Assembly (NCBI GenBank): GCA_951394405.1
Contig: OX596337.1
Location: forward strand, 620,001-684,000
Direction: 5' to 3'
Length of the DNA: 64,000 bases
Source: Coprinellus micaceus
Lineage: Eukaryota > Basidiomycota > Agaricomycetes > Agaricales > Psathyrellaceae
Positions 1 to 13,181 of this stretch are shown here, in pieces. Within the stretch, counting starts at the first letter, position 1. Each line of letters opens with the position of its first letter. Below the pieces are notes generated by a model. That model was given only the letters and a program-made list of their open reading frames with translations, searched no databases and had not been told where the DNA came from. The position numbers were made by a program, and so were the translations under genes.

Positions 1-878
1 GAGGCAGGAAGTGGCAGAACCCTGGGTACAGGTCTTGTATGTGACTTTGGTCGTGAAGAACCAGCGAGCGGAGGTTCTTGAATTGGGATTCCAACGATGG
101 AGTGTAGTTGCAAAGGACCAGATTTTGGAGCTGCGGATGGTGGTCTGCGAAGAGACGCGGCAGAGTGTCGCTACCGCCGTCCATCGATATGTATCCGACC
201 ACCCGTATAATTTGAAGGTTCTTCAGCATCGGCGCCTCCCGATGGAGTGGCTCCCAGTACTGGTTGTCCACGGGCCACTGAACGTACATTATCAGATTGA
301 CCACACGATGGAGATGCCCCGCTATGATGTGGATAGCATCGCTACCGTCGGTCCTCTCGTTCGTTCTCGTCCCACCTTCGGAGTAGTAAAGAGTAAGAGG
401 TAGGTGTCCCGAAGAGGCGAATGAAAGTGAAACGAGAGGATGGAGTGTCTGGCGGGTGTGGATGTGATTCCAAAGGTTGGGGGTGGTGAGCGCGACGGAC
501 CGCCATTGTCGGCACACATGGATGATAGTGAGCAGAGCTCGCGATTTTTGGGATGATGCGTAGTGAAGATCCGGCTGGTTCTCCATGTCCCGTAAAGAGT
601 CCAGGAACGCAAATATCTGCCCAAGTATCTCTGGCGCTAGTGCGTTGACTCCGTGCTGAGCATTCTTCAAAGTCTTAATGTGGCATCTTGCAAGGGTTAG
701 CTCTCTTTCGAGTTCGTCGAGCTGACAGGATAAAGTGTAAGCGACGTAGATCGACCTCAAACAGGGAATCCCATACGGAACTAGAGTCGGATAGCCTGTG
801 GAGGCTACCAGCTGCCGAAAGCGTGGGTCCAATCTCAGTCTTGAGGTCGGAGAGTTGAATGTCTGTCACTATGGGCAT
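1..878 (-). CDS. F-box/LRR-type protein, 3' part missing at window edge
   Basis: Likely substrate-recognition subunit of an SCF ubiquitin ligase. Translation starts at ATG 876-878 (MPIVTDIQLSD). A probable intron at 722-776 (gtatgg...tcag) joins SDSSS to LDELERELTLARCH, a short coiled coil that precedes the F-box in this fungal family. The F-box core then reads NALAPEILGQIFAFLDSL, followed by the usual IIHVCRQWRSVALTTPNLW. Downstream are leucine-rich stretches (PQLQNLVLCNYTPSLE, FKNLRSLVLHDQSHIQ) that remain open to base 1, so the C-terminus lies outside the window. Family assignment is firm; the intron is inferred from frame continuity only. It is divergently arranged with the F-box gene at 1371, and the two belong to the same broad family but are not close copies. 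Confidence 0.75.
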
Positions 879-1370
879 CTTCGGGCAGTAAACGCGTTAC
901 AAACAGGCCAATGAATGTGAGGTTTCGTACTGCTGCGCGTAAATCTATGATCAAGACTCACTCGACTGTATGAGAGATGGGGGCGTGATCAAACCTCAGG
1001 TCCAGGCGCAGCAAGCCCGTGAATCCCGTCGCAGCATGTTCTCAGAGCTGAGCTGCGCGGGTGAGCCACGGTCGGCTCGATACGCGTTATCGTCACACCA
1101 AAGCTGCGGTATGCATGACGTTCAATGTGAATAAGGTAGCCCTCGGTGATGGAAATTACAGAATGCTCAGGGCCATTGGCATGACGCTGCAGGTGAACAG
1201 CGACTACACAGCCCATCAGCACTCTTCTTCCTCTGCCATCTTAAACCGATTACACAGTCCGCAACAAGTACTGTCTTTCCCTGGGTGCCGGAGGGGATTC
1301 TGCTTGGATCGCGGTATAAAGCTTGGTGTTAGTCAGTCGCTCCTAGATGAACTCTGAAAGTCGACCACCC
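879..1370. other. Intergenic, divergent promoter region
   Basis: About 490 bases between two divergently transcribed F-box genes. Only short ORFs without family features occur; it should hold both promoters. I see no clear TATA element. Confidence 0.4.
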
Positions 1371-3420
1371 ATGGAGAGACAGGGCAGCTCGGTGGGCTTT
1401 CTTCAAATTCAAGAGGCACTTGGGCTTGCCGATTCTCTGCTGGGTTCCATCCAACGTCTGACTAGGATCGAGGAAACAGGCTAGTGAGTGACCTTTGCAA
1501 AGGGAGTCAGGGAGAAGCTAACTTAGCTTTGTGCCTCTCAAGCAACCGTGTGGCGTCCATACCCAACGCCGAGGTATGATTCTAAATGGACTCCTGGGGC
1601 ACTTCGAGTACTTGCTTATCCCTGAATTTTAGGTGACACAACTTCAAGCGACCCTCGCCGTGATCGACAAACGGTTGAAATACATCGCCAATGCGTCAAG
1701 GCCCGGCAGCATCAATAGGCTTCCCGATCGTGTCTTGGGGAGGATCTTCCACATCCTCGTCGACCTCCCCAGTGATTCCGAGAGGGCGCCCTTTCCACTG
1801 CTCTCTCTGAAGTGGATCTCCATCACCCACGTTTGCACGCACTGGCGCGAGCTCACCCTCTCTACAGCGTCTTTATGGACTCAACTCCTACTCTACGCCA
1901 ACGCAGGCGCACCCCTCGTGTGTGCCTTTTTGTCTAGGTCGGGGGACCTGCCCTTGACAGTGACCCTGGGGCAAGGGGCAAGGGCCAAGCCTTCAATACC
2001 GCGGATCCAACTTTACCGAAGGGACCTCCGTCGCGTTATCGACGCGGCCTCCCACCGAATCGCGAGGCTGGTTGTGGAACCTGGATTTCCCATTGATGAT
2101 CTCCTTCGAGCCGATAGGCTGGGGCAGAAGCTGAGCGCAGAGCTGTCGCAAGCCTTGCCTACCATTATACGCACCGCATCGCCGTCTACGACCCCGAAGA
2201 CCCCATCGGCATCGATTGCTGATTCCTTCTCCATCTTGCTCCACTCCCCTACAGCAAGATTGCAGCACCTCGAACTTGGTGGCGGCCCTGTAATAGCTCA
2301 TACGTTGAGCTCGGGTGCACTCTTCCAGCACCTGGAAGTCCTCCATCTAGTACAACAGAGTTCGACTGTCCACGACGCTGATTTGCTTGGACTTTCGAAT
2401 ACCTTGGCTGTATTATCAGCTTCAAAAAGCACCCTCCGCAAGCTTACTCTCGTCGGCATTCCTCTCTCTGGCGAGAGAAACGAGGCTTCTCCCTCCCGGA
2501 CTCCCATTGCCCTCGATACTTTAGAGTCTCTCGAGGTGGGAGACTGGCCGTCGAACGGGATTGTCACCGCTTTCCTCAGCTGTCTCATCATCCCACGAAC
2601 GGCGCTTAAATGCGTCTGGGGCGATGAGCTCGAAGAACTATCATCTTGCGAATTCTATCCACACTTCCATTCGCACCCCGAGGATACTCGCTGCGTTGTC
2701 TTAGCTTCAGTTCCCGGGGGTGACATGATTGCCTTACGCGATGGGACCCTATTCATCAACGGTGCAATCCCCTTCCCCACATACTCTCGCCTATTTGCTG
2801 CCCCCCTTCTATCAGTCGACAAGCTCGTCCTCACACCCCTCATCAACCCTCTCACCATCGCGGAGTGGAACTACCTTTTCGGCATCCTCCCAAACATCCG
2901 TGTTATCGAAGTTCGCGATGCTGACCCTGGCCGACTGCTCCGCGCTCTCAGGCTCCAGCCAGGTCTTCTGCATCTGGCAGAGTTGGACTTGCAGTATTCA
3001 GACAGACCTTGGTCAGAGGAGAAGCTCGATCCGCTGGGCGTCGAGTATACCACAGAGCCTCCAAGTTTGGCCGCACTTCTCTGCAGTGTGGCTTCGCAAC
3101 GTCACTCTCAGTCTTCAAGTGCTGGGCGCCAGCTGGTCCAGCGGCTGGAGCGGGTGTTCGTCAGGTTCGACGGCAGAGTGAGAGCCGTTGAGGATTGGGA
3201 ACCGGAGTTGGACGCGGTCTTCAACCGGATGCGAGAGTATGTTGGAAGTGTGCTGTACTTCAAGCGAAAATGGGGGCTACCAGACGCAGCTGTGGAAGAG
3301 TGGGAACGGAGGATGGAGATTGAAAACAAATGGTATCTTTCGATGAAGATCTTCCAAGGCTTCTGGCCGACGAAAGCGGTTTACTTCAAACGCTTGGAGG
3401 CCATTGGGAAAAATAAGTGA
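1371..3420 (+). CDS. F-box protein
   Basis: Predicted SCF substrate adaptor of about 643 residues. Three exons: 1371-1483 (ATG at 1371, MERQGSSVGFLQIQ), 1543-1573 and 1633-3420. The introns gtgagt...ctcaag and gtatga...ttttag keep the frame and give a coiled coil running into VTQLQATLAVIDKRLKYI. The F-box follows at about residues 60-110: RLPDRVLGRIFHILVDLP and ISITHVCTHWRELTLSTASLW, with the conserved Trp pair. The rest is leucine-rich with no catalytic motif. The total of 644 codons is phase-consistent, which supports the model. The stop at 3418-3420 lies 46 bases from the stop of the convergent URB1 gene, so the 3' UTRs must overlap. The substrate is unknown. Confidence 0.85.
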
Positions 3421-3466
3421 ATCGAAATTTATATGTAGAATGTGGTGGTAATCCCTATCCGTGGTA

Positions 3467-6400
3467 TCACGAGCTCAAGCCCATGTTTCGAATACACTCG
3501 ACTCGTGCCCATTCTCCAAGTGGAGAAGCATCATCACCGACCGCTTTTCGCCACAGCAACATCCTTGCTGTGAACGCCTTCCCTAGTGGTCTCGAAGTGG
3601 CTGGATCCATGTCGATGTTCATCGTTATTCTCCAAAGCGATTCGACGCAGCGTCCCCACAAGAAGAAAAGACTCTGTTCGTCGAGGGTAGCCTGGTTGTG
3701 GAGGACGTGGGAGCTGTGTTGAGGGGGTGCCACAAGGTCATCGAACTGCGGGATCGTGATCGAGGAGGGCAACATGGACAAGGACTTGACATCTCCTTCC
3801 AACATCCTGAGTGCCGTCAAACACTGGGAGAGTAGAGGAGCCAGATTTCGATGTCCTGCGGAGCTGACTAAAGAAAGGCGAAGGGCGACGCGAATGGCCA
3901 GGGGGAGCGTGGTAGCTAGTGAAGAGGCTGAAGCTAGAGTAACAAGGATGCGTTAAGCCAACAAGGGGGGACCGAAGGGGCACAGGGACTCACCGATAGC
4001 ATGTTCAACGATTACCTGCACGCATCTCCCTACTGTGCGTGCCCAGTGTCCCTGAAGTGCGCCAGCCTCGAGCTTCTTGGCATCCACTATCACAGATATG
4101 TTCTCCAAAATCTTTAACCACTCAACACCGTTACCGGTGTTCTGATCCGGCCCATTGAGCTGCATCTCGATCCATGCCAACAGCCCCGACTTCAAAACCA
4201 GGCTCATGGTTGGACCCCTGTGTCTGGTGACGTTGACTAAGAACTCCAGCACGCCCTGCTTCAATGCCCGGTCACCGCCACCTGAGCTCTGGCTCCCTGT
4301 TTCGCTGAGGGAAAACGCGGAGGTAGAGGCATTAGCGGACTGGTACATGCTGGCGATCAAGTCCCAAACATGCCTCCTCTTCAGGAGCCTCCAATCGCCG
4401 ACCGCACTTCCTGTGAAAACACCGTCGGCGAGGAATCGGATTATCCATCCCCTCTCCTTCTTCCAATCTTCGGAGTCGCTGCTGTAAAGCATGTTGTAGA
4501 GCATTGGGACATCTGTGACGTCAAGCTCAGGACGCTGAAGAAGGAACCGTGACGTGAGTGGATAGACGAAGGTCGACGGATTGAAGATGCCTCGCAGCGA
4601 GTGGAATAACAACAGGGTGATGTAAGAGGGCAGCCGAGGAGGGTAAATCCCCTCCTCTTCACCGTCGCGACCGTCGCCGCTCATCTTGTGGGCATCCTGT
4701 GTAGGGGCAGGGATTGCATTCTTGAGCAGTCCGAGGAGATGTATCACGTAGTCCCGCTCTTGCAAGTCGGCATTCTGCATCAAAGTCCACAGCGCGACAA
4801 TAGAACCCATGCCCAACTCCCGAACCTTCCCATCCTTCGCAGAGAGAGCTCTCAAGGCGAGCCCGACCGCGTTGCCCCTGAAAAGCTCGATCCAAGCGAT
4901 AGCCGAGGTGGGAGGTCCGTTGGACAAGGCGTGATGCAGGAGGAGCAGGACAAAGTTGGGGTCATAGAGCTGGTCCTCGTGAGGTACACCTCTCGCTCTA
5001 CCAGATTCGAGGCTTCCCACTTTGGCGATGTCACCCAGGTCCCTCCACACAGGGAACGCCAGCGCCGTTCTGAGGACCAGGATGGGGTCCAAGTTCTGCA
5101 GAGCCTCTAGACCAACACTTCCGCCGTTTTCCACAGCCCCAGCCAGTGAACTTGATGGTGGAGCCCATCGTGCAACAATACTCCTCACGCTAAGCTTTCG
5201 CTGGCGCTCGAAAAGGGTGAAGATAGACAGAATCCGTTGATCGGATACCGACAGAGTGCCACCATAGACCCTGATGAGCGGTTCGATGTGGCTGATCTGG
5301 CAGGTGTTTGCAGGGTGGAGGAAAAAGTGGCTGTGCAATAGCAACGTGATCGCGTCCCGAATCTTGAGGAGAGGGGCCTGTGCTGGTAGGGGAGTCGCAA
5401 TAACGGCAGATAGTTTGAAGAAGTGAGGGTGCTGAATGATTCCCTGCAAGAACTTGTTGACGAGGAGCGGCTAGAGTGATGGTTAGATTATCATATTGGG
5501 AGTAGTACACTTGGTATTTCACCTTCAAGCTCGCGTCCGGCAGTGCGGCATCGAGGACTTCCAAACACTCCGGCTTAGCGATGTGGTAGTGGGACTGAAT
5601 AACGACGCCGAGCAGGGTTTCAAGAGTCGTGGCCTTGCATGCAATCCCGTCCACCTTAATCAGGCCTATCGAGGCAACGCACACTGCGCTCGTTTCTTCC
5701 TCCAGGCCCTTCTGCCCATCTTCTTCTCCCAGCTTTCGAATCAGCCACTGCATCGCGATCTCCACGACCTCGTTGCCGACGGAGATAGCATGCCCGGAGG
5801 CCTTCCGGTCGAACACGAGACCGTTCAGCCACCGAGCGAAGCTGATCAACTCGGAAGTTAAAGCGGCGGTCGAGGAGGATCTGCTTGTGATCGACTTTCT
5901 GAAGGCCTTCAGGCGCTGTTCGAGCATGTTAAGCGTCGCCTGGATCTGGGCCTCGTCACCGATCGATAGTTCGACGAAGCACTGTAAAGCCGCCCTGGCT
6001 TGAGCCTTGCGCCTTCCCCCACGAATGACCTCTTGCAACAGGAATTCGCCCAACTCCGCCTTCTCGAGGACATAGGCAGAAGAGGCTCCATGGCGATGCA
6101 AGGCGCAATCCAGTAGTGCGTGAGCGACACCGATGACATGCTCCCTCCCTTCCACATCGTCCGTAGGACCCCCGGCAGCGTTCACGACCCACTGGACCAC
6201 TTCTCGCTCGAATCCTCCGCCGTCGCTCGTGTGCTTGTATAGGAAGGTACAGACAATTTTCTCGGTAGCGACCGTCCAATCCCGCAAGGGCCGTGAAAGG
6301 AATGATTTTATGGCATCCCCGCTGACGCCCCCTCTTGAAGCATGAGCACCAGTGGTAGACCACCCACTCCACCGACCCTCTGCGGCCTCCACTTCCTCGC

Positions 6401-9400
6401 TCCAACTCTTATGGGGACTTGGGAGAGAGGCCAGTTGCTCGCCGCTCAACCCAACAGGGATACCCTCACTCTCCAACAGAGTCGCAATCAACTCCTCGAC
6501 AACCTTCACACCCTTCGACTTCTCCTCTTCCTCTTCTTCGGTTTCAGAGGGTGTGAGATTCTTGGAGACTTGTAGTAGTAGGGAGTGGAGGCGGAACAGA
6601 AGCGACATGCTCGCAGGGGAGCCGGAAAGGTGGCGGTGAAACCCCTGATGGCCACTAGTGCTCGAAGCAGCTCTTAGAGCACGCACGGAAGCAAACATGA
6701 CCCGGGAAATGGTGGTATCTGAAAGTAGTTCGGGCCTTTGGACGATACCCGCGAGCAGGTCCAGGACCTCTCCGGGTTGCGCGTACTCGATCCACTCCCC
6801 AGCAAATTCCGCATCGGCTGCCTGCCCAGTTTTCCCAGCGGCGACCTTCAGTACATCGACCCAGCCACTGGCAACATCGGCGACCAGCCCTCGGTCCACT
6901 TCTGATCCAGGATCCAGAACGACTTTCAGCACGCTGAGCATCCCTTGCCTCACGGTGGTCAAAGATTCGGCGTCTTCGAATGAGGGGGAAGGCAAGAATG
7001 CCACGGCAAGAAGTTCCTTCAAGCCTCCCACAACCAGGGCTTTGACGGAGCCGAAGGTGACCTCGTCATCGACTTTAACCTGCTCCAAAACGGCACCGAG
7101 GACGAAGAGCAGCGCCCTGGCCGCCTCCACCTGTTTGGCTGCAAGGAATACCGAGAATCGGCGCAGGATATGGCGGGTGATGTAATGCAGCTTGTGGATG
7201 TGGGTGGTGCTGGAGGTGGCTTCGGAAGTTGACGGCGACTCTGAATCGAATCCACAGTAAGTCAGGGCGCATTCGGCGAGCACCTCTTGGCACTTGGGGT
7301 TGAGAAGGTGGCGGGGTAACGCGTGCACGAGAAGATATTCAAAGGGCAGAGCACTATGGATAAGAATTTAAGCAACAAGTAATGTCGAGATGGATGAATG
7401 AAAACGCACCTTGGGTCAAAATCTTCCTCTCTTTCTTGTTCGCCATCTTCGTTCTCATCCTCACCCGCGTCCTCACTTCCTCCTTCGCCTGCCTGTTCAT
7501 CAACCTCCATCGTCTCTCCGTCGTCCTCGGCGACCCTCTCATCGTCCGGTGTTATCGTGAGAGCCTCCCAAACGCTCACACCATCCTGAGGATTGGTCGT
7601 TACGTCGGGCACATCAAGGTACTTGACCACCTCTACCAAGCCTTCAGGCCAAACCTCTCTCACAGCCGACCACAGCCTCTTGGTCTGCGCTTGGTTCAGG
7701 GAGGAGCCGAGGAGCCTCACCCAATCAACGAGCTCGTAAATGGTAAGCCTTCGCTCGGACGATGACGCTGAAACGGAAAGGAAATGAGCGGCGTTTTATT
7801 AGCAGAAGTAAGAGTTCAGACATACGTATTTCCAGAGCCTCGACGAGATCTAAGAAATCGTCCACATCCGCATCCTCCTCCTCAGCTCCGTCCACCTCCA
7901 TTTCCAGAGTCGAGGTTCCCAAACCCAAACACCTCCTGGCGATGGCACCCTCCCTTTTCACTGCCGTCCTCAAAACAGCATGCTGCTCCCCTCCAAACGC
8001 CTTCTCCCATACGCCTCCATCGCCAAGGGCCCCTAACCTATCCAAAACCTTCTCAAGGACGAGTAGATATGGGGACGGGGAGGTGGCAGAGGTGAAGCCA
8101 ACATCAAACTTGCCGACGAGGGCGAATATAAGGTGTCTCAAGTATACCGCAATAGCAAGCACGTCAGAAGGTGTGAGATGAACAGTTCCTGACCCTCCAG
8201 CAGCAGCTTGAGATGCAAGCTTGGCTTCCAGCTGCTCAATTAGGGTGACAAGCAGGGGGCTAGGGAGGCCGCTTGGGGCGATAGGCTGGTCGACCGTGGA
8301 AGCGTCCTGCGAAAGTCCGGCAGCCATCTTCTCCAATTCCTCGATGTACTTGTACGGCGTTTTGACGCACCTCGAAACGCAATCCTCGAGGAACGTCACG
8401 ACGCTAGTACGTTCGTCCATCAAGGGAGTTCCATCTAGGGATTCTGGGTAGACCATGACCAGCTTCCCCTCCTTGCCATCGTCCCGCTCGCCATCGGCAT
8501 TGGCATCAACGAGCCTCTTCACCTCCCTAACTCTCCTCATGACCCTCGGCAACGCATCCAGCCACGCATCAACCTCGCGTCCATCGTCCTCTCCTTGCTC
8601 CCTTCCAGTCCACTTGAAGGCAATACTCTTCCCAAGTACATGACTCACGAGTTTCCTCAACTCGGCAGCGATCTGAATCTGAGAAGGGTCTGAACCGGCG
8701 AGTGCAGCCGTATTGAGCTTGACGAGTCCCATGAGGAGACTATATAGGTGGGTGTGGCCGGTATGGGTAGGCGAAGGGGCAGAGAAGGAGAACGCTGGAG
8801 ATGCACGCAGGAAGCGTAGGATGTGGAGTTGAGTGAGGTGTTGGAGGCGAGTTGGCGTCGAGAGGGGCTCTGGTTCGACCTCCTCTGGCTGTTCGCTGTC
8901 GCCCACATTGCCTTCATCTCCTTCGATGTCCTCCTCCTCCTCCTCCTGCTCTCTGTCGCCTTGTCCATCCCTTGAAGGAATTTCGGTTTCATGCCCAACA
9001 CTGACCTCAAATCCAACCAAGACCTTCCCAACGTCGAACCTAGCCTCTTCCACCACCTCCGGTAATGCCTCCTGGTACATCCACAAAAGCCTCATCGCAC
9101 ACTCAGCCATAAGCGCCTTCCGGATCTGCACCCCCTCACTCTCTTCCTGGAGCGGCACTTCCACCTCCCCCTTCTTCTCTGCATTCATGGGAGTCGCCGA
9201 TGTCTTCAAGTGGGAAGTGCAAAACGCCAACACAACTTGGAACTCGGGAACTCTCCTCCGCACCTCCTTCACAGCCTCCCTAACCCTCTTCGTCCACAAC
9301 CCTTCCTTCACCTGCCCAATCTCTCCATCGAGGGTGATCCCGGTGAACTCGCCCTCACCAAGCGCCTTTGCAACACCCTCCATCGCATCTCGCACCCTCC

Positions 9401-11311
9401 TCAACTTGTCGAGACACCTGATCAGCGCCAGAGCAGTGGTATGCTGGACAAGGTTCCCGTTCGTGGTTCCACTAGCCTTCCCACTGCTGGTCGGGACAAC
9501 GAACTGCAAACCCTTCGTGAACACATTCCTCATGTTGAGTCTGCTGGCTCCCCCTCCAGGCACGACATTATTCACCGTGGTGTTCAAAGACGGCGGGGTG
9601 GGTCTATACACTACCTCGTCTCCATCCTCTTTCAATCTGAACCCTCCTTCTCTTTCCACCTCCTCGACCCCTTTTCCGGGCTCCCCGCCAACCACACTGA
9701 CAAAGAAAGAAAGATTGGCGACCCACTTGCTGCTTAACCTCGGGGGGTCAAGCGTCAGGCCACTTTGTGGTAGGTAGATAGCGACGAGCTCGGGTGCGAC
9801 GTGCAAGATCTTGAGAGCGAGTTCGTTCTGGCGGGGGTCATCGGTAGGTTTGAGTGACCTCAGGAGACTGAGCAGGGTCGGGTTGTACAGTTTCGGCTTT
9901 TTGAAGCCAGGGTTGGACGAAGGTTCTTCGGGCTCCGAATCGTCCGCATTGAACAGCGTGTCGCCGCCAACATCACGAGGGTACCATCCCCTGTCCTTGA
10001 AGCAGAGGCCCACGCCGGGTCGCGTGCAAATCGCCAAGAGGAAGTGGTGTACCAGGTCCGCGACGACATACCCGCCTTCTTCTTCCTCCTCGGTCCGCTC
10101 GTACAGTTTCAGCAGGTTCTGCAGCACCCCTCCTGGAGTTCCAGCGAATACTCCGACCTTCAAGCTCCTGCTCACGCGCACGTCGCACCATACACCCTCC
10201 CAGGAGACTTCCAACACTCTTCGTACGATCGCAGGCGTGTCCTGATGCAGATTCTTGAAGATGGTGGTGTAGTGAAAGCTGTATTGCTGGAGGAAGGTGT
10301 TCTTGGTCTGGCTGTTCGAGTAAGGGCTTGTTGGGGACGACGAAGAGGAGGAAGACGGGAGGAGAAACGAAAGGAGGAAGAGGATATAAGAGGTTCGGAT
10401 GTCGGGCTTGACGAGCGATGGCGAGGACCCCTTACGGCGCATCTGTAGGAGTTTCGCGAGGCTCTACAAATGTTGTCAGTCATTTTACACATTTTCAAGA
10501 GAGTTAAAAACGCACCTTGGCCTCCCAAACAAACCCATCCAGCACCTTCTTCCCATCCCAACGTTCCACGGTTACAGTTAACAATCTCAGCGTTGCGAGC
10601 ACGACGTCGTTCGAGCTCCCTCCACTTCCTCCCGTCGAACCCGAAATGTACCCACAAACTCTCTTCCACCTCTCGTTCTCAAACAAATTCTTGAGAACCG
10701 GATACGCGTGGGGGTGGAACGTGTAATACGCGCTTAACAAAGTCAACACGCTTCCTAGCACGCTCACAGAGAGCGAAGCGATGCTGCTCGCCATCGATGC
10801 CAGCCCTTGGTTGCTCCCCTGGTTTGATTTTGACCACCCTCCTGAAGGTGCAGATTCGGCTGCCGAATCCCATACGGCGAACAGCTCTTCTAACCCGGTC
10901 GAACTTTGGCACCATTTTTCTAGGAGAAGTAGACGCGAGTCGGAGGGTTGGATTACGGTTGGAAGAGCGTTGAGGTACGACCCCGAAGTTGTCGTAGTCT
11001 TGGAAGTTGACGCGGTCGCTGATGTCGTTTGTGAATTGTCGATGAGAGCTTGCATCTCGGCATGTCGAAGTGTCAGTTGGTTGCGCAGCGTCGTGAGTGC
11101 TGTTCGTCGCTGTTAAGTGCACCTGTTCGCTACAAGGTGAATTCAACTACGTACCTTCAATGAGCCCTGTAGACGGCCTGCCCCCGTTGGCATGCAGAGC
11201 TAGCTGAATCTCAGGTACACCGTCGAACGCCTTCATCTCCTGCTTCCTCTCTGATGTTGTTGTAGCGGCATCGTTGTCGAACCGTGCGCGTTTTGGGGCG
11301 TGTTTGCTCAT
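3467..11311 (-). CDS. URB1: Urb1/Npa1, nucleolar 60S pre-ribosome assembly factor
   Basis: Large nucleolar HEAT-like scaffold needed in early 60S subunit maturation. Seven exons on the minus strand: 11311-11155, 11099-10516, 10463-7826, 7767-7410, 7353-5511, 5470-3994, 3933-3467. Their summed length is 7,524 nt (2,507 residues plus stop), with phases agreeing at all six introns. The start ATG (MSKHAPKRARFDND) opens a basic N-terminus. The Npa1-type N-terminal region shows LQMRRKG...KPDIRTSYILFLLSFLL and PPRLSSKWVANLSFFVSV. Acidic low-complexity stretches (EQEEEEEDIEGDEG; AEEEDADVDDFLD; GEDENEDGEQEREEDFD) separate the N- and C-terminal helical parts. The C-terminal part includes RFLADGVFTGSAVGDWRLLKRRHVWDL. 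It is somewhat longer than the human protein, as expected for fungal low-complexity insertions. Introns are 40-60 nt; the one at 5471-5510 is only 40 nt. Identification rests on architecture and motifs, not on a search. Confidence 0.88.
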
Positions 11312-13181
11312 GACCCTGTTGTTATCCTACTGTTCTATCGTTTAGGGGGCATTTGGTGGGCGCAGGGCTGCCTTTTGGATTGGAGTGGTGGTTCAAGTTC
11401 AACTCTGGGCGCCAAAAAATCATTTGATCGCACTCTGTGTTAGGCCCGCTTAGGCCCGACGCGCGTGGGAAGTCGCGGCGGTCCAAGCGCCCACAAGCGC
11501 CCATTCCTAACATGGGAAGTCAGAAATCGCCACTGCAGTCATCGCCGAGGAGGAGAAAGTTCAGCGGCAGCCCACCCCGGAAGTCCAGTATAACCTTGAA
11601 TATTTTCTTCGTTACCCCTAATGTTCACTGACAAATCCGAGTCGGAGCTCAGAAGCGAAGTTCAGGGAGGATGTCCACCGATGCCAACATCGACAGAAGC
11701 GTAGGCCAGGCAGGGCTGACCTTCAAGGCAGAGTAGCAGTCGGTTCGCCCGTTTCGTTACCTCTCGTCCTTCGGTGACGTCGTATAAAATTGCTGCGCTT
11801 CCGCCGGGACTATTGATCCTGCAGCCCCAAACTTCATACCCGCCAAACCCACCGAATGGGAGGCTGCGGTCTTTAATGTCGCAAAATGCTCTGGTTGTAC
11901 GACATCCGATGCCCAAACCTTTCGATTTCACTACGTTACCTCCGTCAGTGTTTTGTTAGTGAAAGCTTGGCCCATTTAATGCTGCGGACGAACCGCCTCC
12001 CGCAGCCGCATTGACAGAACTTGAGTGACAGTGATCACATTTGAGACAGACTGGTTAGTACCAGCTCTGTGAAGGTCGCGTAAACATCCAGGAGCTCGGG
12101 ACGATGTGGAATCTACCATGTGAAACTCGTTCGTCAACCCCTCGCCGGCCTAGCTTTAGCGGGATTTGCCCCGCAATGTCGTTCGACATCAGCAGTGTGA
12201 CTTTAAAGGTCGTTCCGAGGCTGTAGGAGGTTTAGCATCGTGCTGAAATCTAAGATCAGCTTAGCCTAAGGATCAAGAGGTATGCGACTGAATTTATGTC
12301 CCTGCTAACCGGCGAGTAGGAGGTGCAACAAACCTGAACGGGACGGCTGCACCGTGCGCTGAGCGGGTTACTCGGGAGCGAAGCCCCAAGTGACTCAAAA
12401 GCATTCATAATGATCTCGAACCGCTTCTACTTGACACATAAAGTCAAACCACTTTTCGTATTCTGATCATGAAAGAAGCTCTCTGTTGCCTCCGACGGGC
12501 GGTATACTTTCTCCTCCGAGCCACCCTTTGACGATGCTCAGTCTCTAAGGTACAGTGAGGTCCAACAATCCTAGCCTTTGAGTGGAATGAAACACAAAGG
12601 ACACGGCGTTGGGCTATATTGTTGCTTTGGAGAAGGCTACTGAATTTGAGCGTTAAGGCAGTTTGTTCATCGTTCCTGAAGATCTGAAAATCCTATGACC
12701 TACCCCGGTGAGAAGATATGTGATCACTAATTCAGAGTCGTGCCATTGGCCTGCTTTGCGAACGTCATCCGTTAGGCGGCAATATCTACCCAGGTCATCC
12801 CAAAAGACGGCCTTAGGGTCACCCCCCCGTCCGTATTGCTTTGGAGAAGGGATTACAACGTTCCCAAAATTTATTCACCTCTTCGTCGTCGTTTTCCAAA
12901 CCCTTCCAGACCATTCCAAGCCCTGGCGACTAATGCCTCCGTATATTGCGTCGGATCGGCGATCATTTGGCTGGGGCCGCGTGGTTGTTGCCGTCGAATT
13001 GAACCGGTTTGCCTCAAACTCGTTCATCATTGCCGGTCAATTCACAGGCTCGTCGAGATCCTAATCATTTCCTCCCCAATACTTCGACCGCCTGCTGCGC
13101 CTCCTCGAAAGGACTACATAACTCATGCCCACCGTACGACCACCACTGGCATAACCTTGACGATAAACCACTTCCACTACC
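11312..13181. other. Intergenic region between divergent URB1 and the zinc-cluster gene
   Basis: About 1.9 kb with no ORF showing family features or a splice-consistent gene model. It should hold the promoters of both flanking genes. No tRNA, transposon end or clear repeat was seen apart from short GCGCCCA-type repeats near 11480-11510. Confidence 0.4.

Noticed and set aside
8833..9777. 314-codon plus-strand ORF
   Set aside because: Lies entirely antisense to the long URB1 exon; Ser/Pro/Thr-rich composition is the expected shadow of that exon.
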